Of a DNA stretch of 64,000 bases, positions 55,003 to 64,000 are shown piece by piece (position 1 is the first letter of the stretch; each line of letters opens with the position of its first letter). This DNA comes from Amyloporia xantha (lineage: Eukaryota; Basidiomycota; Agaricomycetes; Polyporales; Adustoporiaceae): NCBI GenBank assembly GCA_036971615.1, contig JAYKKR010000002.1, positions 1,116,001 to 1,180,000 of the forward strand, in the 5' to 3' direction. A program made the position numbers and the translations under genes. The notes beneath the pieces were generated by a model. It did not search any database, had not been told where the DNA came from, and saw nothing but the letters and a program-made list of their open reading frames with translations.

Positions 55003-56776
55003 CAGCGGGGAGCTGGAGTGGCTGGAATTGCAGAATGGCTGATGATCTTAAGAAAAAGTCGTGTCAAATGGGAGTCGTCCAGTCAACATAAGCCAAACAA
55101 CCTTCCTGACCAACGACACAGATGTGTTCCTTCGCCATCTGTTCTCGGACGAGTTCACTGGGTATCGACATCGAAAGGAATGAATGATGAAATGGTGTTA
55201 TGGCGGTTGCGCGGCGTGCCCGAGGAGAGGAAAGTTGGTAAAGTTGTATAGCGAGCCAACGTTCGGATCTAGGTCTTATAAAGGAACACACCAAGTCAAC
55301 AAAGCATGGAACATGAACAAGCGGAGAAACTCTGAACATATGTCATAGTTCAAGTCGGTTCACGTGCCGATTGCGACCCATTGTACGTCGCGATCGTCCG
55401 CTAGTGGCGGTGGCGGTGGCGGCCTACGCAACAGTAGACAGTATTGCACCAGGTTCCAATGAAGGGGTATCTAAATAGCCCTATCTTTTGAACCCAAAAT
55501 ACAAGACGACGTAGACCAATCATGCGCACCCTCGAATATTTCTCTACATCGCCGTCTTGAATAAGACAAGAATAGCAGTTTTGGCCGATCCAACCTGTCA
55601 AAACAGCGGCTCCGAGGTGTACAAACGATCCCTATCGGCTTCTGTCAACGATATAGATCATCGGAGACCCGTCGATGTGGTGCAACAGCAGCCATGGCAT
55701 CGTCAGTCGAAACACCAGCCAGTTCTCATATGATATGGTATTGTAATCCCCCCTTCCCAGAAGTTACAATATTAGAGCATCAAGAACTTTACGAACACAT
55801 ATACATTGGCATCTTGTCATTATACGTGCGTCATGCTACCTCCGCGTACATTTCCTGCCGAAGAAAGTACGTCAGCATGATAGCCATTACGAATGAAAGA
55901 GAAGCGGCGTACTGTGGTTATAATAGACTAGTCCGACGCCTCTGAAACCATTGTCGTATATCACTCGTAGAACGCTGTAGACCGGTCAGAGTACATTACA
56001 CAATGTTTGAAATCAATGACCATTCACCTTGGCCCCCGGAGCGTACTCCCAGGTTTAGTCATAGACAACATTCACTATCACCCACAGATCCAGGATCCTT
56101 AAGCTTCGTTGTCCTACTCAGGCTCGGTATTTAGCTAAAAACCTAGAATTATGCACATGTCGTGCTGGACCAGGAGGAGGGTTTATAGCTGTAATCACCG
56201 ATCGGAGTCGCACGAATTGAATGGTCGAGACTCTACATACGGTCGCCCTCGCACTGCGCAGGTCATCAAATTTTGACAACATGTTGGAGTGCGCTGCATG
56301 CTTTCGACCAAACGCGCCGGTCAACCTACGTTACATGTATCAAAGGATACTATCTCAAGCCTCTTAGCTATTCTAGGACGGGAGACGCCTGCGCGGCCAG
56401 CACCTGAGCGATCAACGTTCAACTCCCAACGGCTTCCTGCTAGCCGTGTGAGAGGTGCACGCTCCTTGTGCGGTCAACCATGGCAATACAGCTAATTCAA
56501 GCACTGGTGGGATTGGTTCGCAGTCTAGCGGCAGGGCCAAAATGGGCTGTGAATCCATTAATAGAATTAATATGATGAATTATATTCTGCGCAGTCAGAT
56601 ATGCCCAATATGGCATGCCGGTGGCTACTTATCGGCATGGAAGAGCGCAGAGGCTGAGCTCATCCGTCGCAGTCCCCTCATCAACCCAGCACCCATCTCC
56701 CTCGATTGGCTCTTACACCACTTCGATACTGCATCGTCGAGACTGCTCTTCCCAGGCTTTCTAGTTCCCAACCGCC
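55003..56776. other. Long gene-poor interval upstream of the HECT ligase
   Basis: 1.8 kb. It contains a (GGTGGC)n run at about 55405-55420 and several short unsupported frames (55694-55945, 56455-56874). The right end is the promoter and leader of the HECT gene. A possible first exon of the Ser/Pro-rich gene lies at the left end. Confidence 0.4.
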
Positions 56777-59765
56777 ATGTCGGCCTCTCAGGGTCAACCG
56801 TGAGTTGGTTGGTGCTATCTCCTATCGTCTTTGCTAACCAAAGACCTCAGGAAAAAGATCAGGATCACAGGTAAGTCACCCCTGGCAAGTGACATGAAGT
56901 CTCGTTAACTAAAACACGAAAAGTTGTTGCTGCCGACGGTCTGTCCAAGCGCGAGGTGTTTCGCCTTCCTGATCCTTTCGCTGTGATCACTGTCGACGCG
57001 GAGCAGACTCATACGACCAGCGTCATCAAGAAGACCTTGAACCCATACTGGAACGAGAGTTTCGACATGTGAGTACTCAGGCTTTCAGACTGATCGACTA
57101 CTCTGACCGAGATACTAGTACCGTCAAGGAGTCTTCTGTGATTGCCGTACAGATATTTGACCAGCGTAAATTCAAGAAACGGGACCAAGGGTTCTTAGGA
57201 GTGGTCAATGTTCGCGTCAGCGATGTTCTCGATCTAGAACTGGGTGGTCATGGTACGCTGTGCTCTCAGACGCTTCAATATGTTCGCAAAGTTGACTGGT
57301 CGCAGAGATGCTAACTTTGGACCTAAAGAAGTCTAACGACAATCTGGTAGTCCATGGCAAGCTTATCATCTATCTTTCGACCAACGTGAATCAGCCCATT
57401 AGCAACCCTGGTCCTTCTCAGGTGAACGGCATATCGGAAACCCTGTCGGGGCTCAGCATCAGTTCTACACCGACTTCTGCCACTGCAAGCAGCAATAATT
57501 TGGCGGGGAACTCCCTCTCACGAAGTTCAAGCGCCCATGCGAGTGCTGCGGACAATGCGAGCGCGCATGTTACGATGCCTACACCACAGATTGCGTCCGT
57601 TCCGCCGGCGGCTGAGACTGAACAGCAGTCTCAAACACAGGCGCCGACGACGCCCGTTGTGCGCCCCATCAGCACTGGTAGTGCTGCTGCTGCAACCGGC
57701 ACTACTTCCCCGACCCCTGCTGCCAATGCCACCGCTACTGGGCATACCGCGTCCAATAATAATGCGCAATTGCGTAACTTCAATCCGCATGAAGACCAGT
57801 ACGGGCCGCTGCCTCCTGGCTGGGAGCGGCGGATCGACCCCCTGGGGCGCACTTATTACGTTGACCACAACACTCGCAGCACGACGTGGAATCGACCATC
57901 TGCAAGTCAGACAGCCAATACCCATACTCAGGATGGTGTGACAAATGCTGCTCGGGACCAACACAATCGCCGCATCCTTGTCGATGATATGTTGGAGGCC
58001 AATAACACTGCTGCTAGTCGTACCGGAACCGCGCAGGCAAACACTGCGGCTGCTGCGCTCGCAGCAAGCAACAACGTCACTACTTCTGGCGCTGGTCCTC
58101 TTCCGGCTGGTTGGGAGGAGCGCTATACGCCCGAGGGTCGCCCGTACTACGTCGACCACAACACTCGTACCACCACATGGGTCGATCCTCGTCGCCAGAC
58201 TATTATCCGTGTTATGGGCCCGAACGGTCAGAACACGGCCCTCCAGCCGCAGACAATTTCACAGCTTGGACCTCTACCGTCTGGATGGGAGATGCGTCTC
58301 ACGTCCACGGCTCGTGTTTATTTCGTCGACCACAACACGAAAACGACCACGTGGGACGATCCTCGTTTACCGTCGACTCTCGATGCAAATGTGCCGCAGT
58401 ACAAGCGTGACTTCCGTAGGAAGCTCATCTACTTCAGGAGCCAGCCTGCCATGCGCGCACAACCGGGTAACTGCCAGATCAAAGTCAGGCGTAACCATAT
58501 CTTCGAGGATAGTTATGCGGAGATTATGAGACAAACACCGAATGACCTGAAGAAACGTCTTATGATCAAATTCGACGGTGAAGATGGGCTGGATTATGGA
58601 GGTCTATCCAGGTATTACCCAGTGAATTTAATCAATCATGGGCTTTGAAGCTGATAACTCGCAATTCAGAGAATTCTTCTTCCTGTTGTCGCACGAGATG
58701 TTCAATCCGTTCTACTGTCTTTTCGAATATTCGGCGCATGACAACTACACTCTCCAGATCAATCCTGCTTCCGGTGTCAACCCTGAGCATCTGAATTACT
58801 TCAAATTCATCGGACGGTGTCTTGGTCTTGGTATCTTCCATCGCCGCTTCCTAGATGCCTACTTCATCACCGCTTTCTACAAGATGATCCTGAAGAAAAA
58901 GGTGACCCTTGCTGATCTTGAGAGTGTGGACGCAGAGCTGCATCGAGGTTTGACATGGATGCTGTGAGTACCTCGTTTCTGTGGTGTATTCCCATTACCT
59001 GACAATCCATCAGCGATAACGACATTACTGATGTTATCGACGAGACGTTCACCACTACGGAAGAGCGCTTTGGTGAGATGGTCACTGTCGAGTTGAAAGC
59101 TGGCGGTGCAGACATCCCAGTCACCGAGGACAACAAGAAAGATTACGTCAACTGCGTCGTGGAATACCGTATTTCCAGACGTGTGAAGGACCAGTTCGAA
59201 GCATTCATGTCCGGCTTCAGCGAACTCATTCCTCAGGATCTCATCAATGTCTTCGATGAGCGCGAGTTGGAATTGCTGATCGGCGGCATGTCCGAGATCG
59301 ACGTGTAAGCTCTCTGCTTGTGCTCCAAAATCCGAGTATGCTCATGTTCTCGACTTTCCCCATTTCCAGGGACGACTGGAGCAAGTTCACAGATTACCGT
59401 GGATATGAGGTCAATGATGAGGTTGTCCAATGGTTCTGGAAATGCGTACGGAGCTGGCCGCCTGAGCGCAAGTCTCGTCTATTGCAATTTGCTACGGGTA
59501 CATCGCGTATCCCTGTGAATGGCTTCAAGGATCTGCAGGGTTCAGATGGTCCGAGACGGTTCACCATTGAGAAGTCCGGTGATCCCAGTCAACTGCCGAA
59601 GAGTCACACATGTTTCAACCGTATCGACTTGCCTCCTTACAAGGATTATGCGACGCTCGAGCAGAAACTCACTTTAGCCGTCGAGTACGTTCACATTTCG
59701 CTATAATGCCGACTTGATACTGATGTTCAATGCACAGGGAAACGGTCGGGTTTGGTCAGGAGTAA
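56777..59765 (+). CDS. rsp5: Rsp5/Nedd4-type HECT E3 ubiquitin ligase (C2-WW3-HECT)
   Basis: About 850 residues. ATG 56777 (MSASQGQP), then two short introns lead to the C2 domain '[19 protein letters not shown]', with '[20 protein letters not shown]' (about 56930-57290), for calcium/phospholipid binding. A Ser/Ala/Thr-rich linker follows. Three WW domains begin '[20 protein letters not shown]' (about 57811), '[20 protein letters not shown]' (about 58098) and '[20 protein letters not shown]' (about 58275), and bind PPxY motifs. The HECT domain starts at about 58390. Its catalytic Cys lies in '[16 protein letters not shown]' (about 59610) and the C-terminus is 'ETVGFGQE', matching the conserved FGxE tail. 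Known role: ubiquitylation of plasma-membrane and endosomal cargo. Confidence 0.95.
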
Positions 59766-60150
59766 GGCGCCTATTAGCCCGTCATGTGCATCTGCTTCGT
59801 TCGTTGTGTTCATTCTTACGAGGAAACCGGTTCATTACCTACATTTTGCGTCTTGTCTTTTCCGTTCGATCTGGTCTATCTTCCCTCATTCTTTGAAACT
59901 TCACCTTTTCAGTTCGTACCGTTGTGTTCGCATTCTTCCTCCACATGTCATTTTGATGGGCATCCCATTTCAGAGCAGGAGGTTGCCGGTCTGGGACATT
60001 GACTCGGAGTGTACATATATCCTCTGTGCATCACCTTTTGTTTTGTGCTTCCTATAGCTGCTTAATACATCATGATCCATTGCTACATACCGCTACGGAA
60101 TGCGTCCAATTACAACTGAAATTGGGGGGGCGCACAATCACTGGGCACCC

Positions 60151-61159
60151 CTACGATGCTTTCTCGTCAAGAAACAAGTTCCTCTTGGTCAGGCTGGGTC
60201 TAGGATCATCTACGTCGATCTGGTCGAAACTGTCAAAAGGGTTTGTCAGTGTGCCATTTAGTATCGTGCAACACAACTTACGGCGGGAAAACAGTTTGCA
60301 GCTTGTCATAGTGCAGCTCTGGGTAGTTGGCACTGATTGAATTGATGATTTCATCGAAGACGATCTCCACACTCTCGTCGGTATGATATTGCAAGGAGTG
60401 CGATAGGAACTCACTGCATATCCCTGCTCGTTCAAGTGTAGCCCGTCCCAGAGATATTGGCTCAGCTTCTCCTCGACCCTACCACACGCATCCCAGATCT
60501 TCGTCCACAGATCCACTACAGGCACACCCTCCTTCTCGCCCACCTCCTTCACGGTTTCCGCGTACGTTCGCGTCACTTCGAAGTCGCGGTCCTTCGCTCT
60601 ACCCTGCTCCTCCCTGTGCAACCCCCACTGGTACGTGTTTACTGGCGGGGGCGTCAGGAGAAGGATGCGGGTGTCTGGCGAATAATGAGCGGAAAATGAA
60701 TGGGTGACCATACGGACGAGCTTGGTGAGGTTCTCGCCGTACTTCTCTCGGGGAACGTGTTGTGGGCTGCCGGGGAGTGCAGCATCGTTTGCACCGAGCC
60801 AAATGGTCAAGATACGGACCTTGGGGACGTGCTGCTGCTCGTGTTGCTTTGCAAAGCACTAGATTACATTTCCAAATGTAAGAACATGGCCTCTTCGAAT
60901 GTTCATCAGACGCAGCATACCTGCTCAAACACCGGGATGATCCATTCCGTGTTGTACCCGGACATGCCACGATTAATGACATCCAACTTGCGGTTGTAGA
61001 CATCTAACGAATGCGATTAATATTGTGAGACCATCTGTGTGGATGATAGGTATTTTACTACTCACAGGCCAACCGTTGGGCGACTCCATGAGACTCCCAG
61101 CCACCCTGCGTCAGAGAGTCCCCAAGTAGCATAATCACATCTTCAACGTTTGCGGCCAT
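60151..61159 (-). CDS. iah1: SGNH/GDSL esterase, isoamyl-acetate hydrolase (IAH1) type, copy 1
   Basis: About 255 residues from ATG 61159 ('MAANVEDVIMLLGDSLTQGG') to TAG 60151. Block I 'LGDSLTQGGW' has the nucleophile Ser. Block II Gly is in 'NRGMSGYNTEW', block III 'WLGANDAALPGS' has the Asn, and block V 'WDGLHLNEQGY' has the Asp and His. The set is complete, so it is probably an active ester hydrolase. In yeast the relative hydrolyses acetate esters. Short introns interrupt after 'AQRLA' and around 'FEQ'. The C-terminal exon 'FDSFDQIDVDDPRPSLTKRN' is shared with copy 2. No signal peptide, so intracellular. Confidence 0.9.
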
Positions 61160-61514
61160 AACTGGGTACTAGATCCTCCTCAGGGTTAAGATCTTGAGAG
61201 GTCGAACCTCCAGAATGACTACAATCGAGTCAATGCCAGACGACGACTGTGAGAGCTTGCATGCACAATTACGATTCGAAGTATGTAGCCCAGAACGGAA
61301 GTCGTGATATCGGTCCTCCGAGTCGGGGAGTCCGTTGAACAAATATAGCCCTCATCCCACAGCTGTAGTTGCCTGTGAACTGCCCGGAGCAGCTATGGCT
61401 TCCCTCGACCTTCTCTGAACACATCTCCCGATAGCACCTAGACATATACGACGACTTTTACCACAATGGTAATGGTCTTCTTCACTGATTGCAGTTGCGT
61501 TCACAGCGAACTAC
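61160..61514. other. Upstream region of SGNH copy 1
   Basis: About 350 nt with no frame or clear motif, ending where the TA-flanked MITE begins. It presumably holds the promoter of copy 1. Confidence 0.35.
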
Positions 61515-62189
61515 AGTGTAGTGGCGTTCCTTTTCACACCAAAGTAAAATTTCAGTCTCGCTAGCCTAAAACCAGATTCGACAAAATTCTGAAGAGACAG
61601 ATCAATTCAGAATTGACTAAACATACTTTCTGTGTCAATAGTTTCTGAGTATTCAATGCCTATCTCACTTTCGACCTGAAAACGTTCGCAGTGGTTTGGA
61701 GTCACGCAAAAGCACTCCTTTTCACAGCGTGACTAGGTGTGACAGTTGCCTGCCGCGCGGTGAGTTTAGCAGGTAGCGTGACACACGACATGCCGAAAGA
61801 CAGTCGCGCGTCTGTCACACTTTCTCGGGTCAGACTCAAATATCTTGAATATCTCTGTCATATCATGTCTGATTCTCTTAGTCTGTGAGAGGAGTTTGCA
61901 CCCATGGATATATAGTTCCAAGTAATGTGTACAAAAATGTTTGAATGTCAAGAGATTAAGAATGAAAGCTATCGTAAAAGTGATCTGTACTTGATCTCAC
62001 CTGATTTTCGACCTTAAAAACACTGCCCGTTCAATTCAACTCAACGGACCACTCTCAAAATTGGTACAATTATAGCTTAGTACTACAAGAGTATATATGC
62101 CAAGTTTCAGGGAAATCCAACATGATTTACGGAGTTTATCCGTTGGTGTGAAAAGGAACGGTGGTGTGAAAAGGAACGCCGCTACACTG
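61515..62189. mobile_element. 675-bp TA-flanked MITE (Tc1/mariner-like ends)
   Basis: Left end CAGTGTAGTGGCGTTCCTTT (61515 on) is mirrored by the right end (CAGTGTAGCGGCGTTCCTTT read inward from 62189). It is flanked by TA at 61513-61514 and 62190-62191, the target duplication of Tc1/mariner elements. The right TIR contains a partial second copy (GGTGTGAAAAGGAACG twice, 62154-62179). The interior is AT-rich with no transposase. Confidence 0.85.
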
Positions 62190-62264
62190 TATATAACTTT
62201 ACAAAATGGTTCCAAATTCTGACATACGATCCTTCTGAATCATACTGCATGTCGCGGGCTTTGC

Positions 62265-63282
62265 CTAGCTAAAGACACTCCTCTTGCCCAGGCTAGACCT
62301 AGGGTGATGCACGTCGATTTGGTCGAAGCTATCAAGACGCATATCAATGAGCGAACAGATGTGAATGTCACATATAAGACGCACGGGACAAAGACAGACT
62401 GGAGGTTGTCGTAGTGTAGCTCTGGATAGTTCGCACCGATCGACTTGATAACTTCATCGAAGACAATCTAACCCATCCTCGTCAGTATATCCAACCGTCA
62501 GGGGAAAGCTTGTCTCCGAAACTTACCGCATATCCCTGCTCAGAGAGGTGCAGTCCGTCCGAGAGGTATTCGCTCAGCCCCTCTTCGACTCTGCCACACG
62601 CATCCCAGATCTTTGACCAGAGGTCGACAACGGGTACGTTCTCTTTCTTGCCCACTTCAATCACCGTCTCTGCATAGGTCCGCGTCACCTCGAATTCACG
62701 AGGCTCGGGGCTCGCGCCCTGTGCCTCTCGGTGAGCCCGCCACTGGTTCGTACTTACGGGCGGGGGTGTCAGGAGGAGGATGCGCGTATCTGGGGAATAG
62801 TACGCCGAGGACGGATCGTTGACCATGTGAATGAGTGTAGCAAGGTTCTCGGCATAGATGTCGCGGGGGACGTGCTGCGGGCTGCCCGGGAGTGCGGCAT
62901 CGTTTGCACCCATCCAAATAGTAAGGAGCCTAACCGTGGGGACGTTATGCCGTTCTAGCTGCTTTGCAAAGCACTAAATGCAAGTATCGTATGTTAGTAC
63001 ATGAAAGCCTGAATGGCTGATGCAGCCGTGTATGGACGATGGCATGGTACCTGCTCGAACACTGGGATGATCCAGTTTGTGTTGTACCCGGACATCCCCC
63101 GGTTAATGATATCCAACTTTCGGTTGTAAACGTCTGCATGAAATGTACCTTTGAGTCTACTCGCGCTGATGAGCCTATTCCTACTCACAGGCCAATTGCT
63201 GGGCGAGCCCACGAGGCTCCCAGCCGCGCTGAGTGAGGGAGTCTCCGAGCAGCAAGATCACATCTTCAACGTTTGCAGTCAT
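62265..63282 (-). CDS. SGNH/GDSL esterase, IAH1 type, copy 2
   Basis: Tandem paralog of copy 1, about 255 residues, from ATG 63282 ('MTANVEDVILLLGDSLTQRG') to TAG 62265. All SGNH blocks are kept: 'LGDSLTQRGW', 'NRGMSGYNTNW', 'WMGANDAALPGS' and 'SDGLHLSEQGY'. The two proteins are very similar over the catalytic core and differ most between 'WRAHREAQGASPE' and the C-terminus ('FDSFDQIDVHHPRSSLGKRS'). Intron positions are the same, so the duplication included introns. No signal peptide. Confidence 0.9.
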
Positions 63283-63630
63283 CACGGGCTTGAAGTAAGC
63301 GAAGACGACCTGTAGAGCCACCTATGATGATTTCAAGACCACCGCCCTGAGAACCTGCCAATATGTATCAGCCCGGGCGGAAGATCGAGACAGCGGTGCT
63401 CCGAGTCCATCATTCTGGTCCAGGTGCCACAATCAATGTGAATAATAATATAGCGCAGCAGACCACCGAGAAACCCCCGCGGCCGTTGACCATGCATACA
63501 ACCTCGATCAAGTTAGACATGGTTTCGATCAATACCGATATACCGATGGCATCGTGGAAGTTGGAAAGATATGCTAGCACTTGCATCATCGAAAGAGGGT
63601 TCCTGTCATGAGAGTCATCAGACACGCGCC
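63283..63630. other. Interval between SGNH copy 2 and the copy-3 relic
   Basis: About 350 nt holding the copy 2 upstream region. A plus-strand frame (63363-63611) is open without any recognised content. Confidence 0.35.
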
Positions 63631-63634
63631 TTCC

Positions 63635-63813
63635 TCCCGTAGACCTCGGACTGCAAAGGCGCACCAAAGATAATCTGCATCGTGCGTTGTAAGTATGCGG
63701 CGTCTTGGTCGTCGCAAGATCTCTTCGAACGGGTCCTTTCTCCAGCTTCCAAGAGAGCACTCCTCTTAGCCAGGCTGAATCTAGGATCATGAACGTCATT
63801 CTGTTAGAAGCTG
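63635..63813 (-). pseudogene. Decayed last exon of a third SGNH esterase copy
   Basis: After an acceptor-like TTTTGCGCAG the minus strand reads SF-stop-QNDVHDPRFSLAKRSALL, aligned with 'SFDQIDVHHPRSSLGKRSVF' of copy 2. The Asp codon after Ser-Phe has become TAA. The following frame runs on without the family stop. No upstream exons are recognised within the window (63814-64000 looks non-coding), so the rest lies outside it or is lost. Confidence 0.55.
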
Positions 63814-64000
63814 CGCAAAATAAACAATGAAGAGTTTCTCAGATATCTGGGATGAACAACGCATGCAGAAATAGAGATCTGCACACACAGCTGTCGAGTT
63901 TTATAAGATCAGATTAGTCTCACCGACATATCAGAGGCGTCTGATGTCTGGTGAAACTCTTCATAAAGGGGCATGAAATGCATTACAGGAGGGATATGAG

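Noticed and set aside
57527..58159. 210-codon minus-strand frame
   Set aside because: Antisense of the WW-domain region of the HECT ligase.
57945..58529. 194-codon plus-strand frame in another register
   Set aside because: Overlaps the verified WW domains of the HECT ligase in a different frame.

Overview
The window comes from a filamentous basidiomycete. Nearly every gene is split by introns of about 45-60 nt with GT...CTAAC...AG signals. The conserved genes are fungal housekeeping genes, and a multi-exon 'orphan' family typical of Agaricomycetes is present. Boletales is a tentative guess from that family and the LTR style. The sequence divides sharply at about 31.45 kb.

Positions 1-31,450 are a transposon graveyard. 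A non-LTR retrotransposon 3' end (1-1338, RNase H domain, 26-nt poly(A)) sits inside an RPA14/Rfa3-like gene (1340-1814). A repeat family I call TE-A follows in at least five copies or fragments (1983-2189, 2594-5037, around 9230-9945, 11667-15720 as two opposed pieces, and 27229-30430). TE-A has short terminal inverted repeats (ACGATTCCTGAGG), a long array of degenerate ~22-bp repeats, and an internal hairpin. A near-perfect inverted repeat with 1,856-bp arms (7528-9383 and 9788-11643) flips the 5' part of an orphan-family gene (5907-7615) and a decayed second gene. Further on are a solo LTR with a 5-bp target duplication (17118-18176), two elements sharing the terminus CATCAGGAAAA (18468-19477 and 20676-23445), a tRNA-like sequence, LTR-like DNA split by TE-A, and a nested GAGTCGAG-rich insert.

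Positions 31,700-64,000 are gene-dense. In order: a Bni1/SepA-type formin (-), an RBM5/10-like RRM/zinc-finger/G-patch splicing factor (-), COQ7 (-), a small PGG-motif protein (+), tRNA-Leu (-), a MET30/SconB F-box WD40 protein (-), GSK-3 kinase (-), the 24-kDa complex I subunit (+), a bestrophin-like channel (-), a Ser/Pro-rich orphan (-), an Rsp5/Nedd4 HECT ligase (+), and two SGNH esterases of the isoamyl-acetate hydrolase type (-) with a decayed third copy. Eukaryotic gene order here shows no operon logic. The only clear local relationship is the tandem SGNH array, which a TA-flanked MITE has invaded.

Splice sites were placed by eye from frame, GT/AG and family resemblance. Gene ends are more secure than individual introns.
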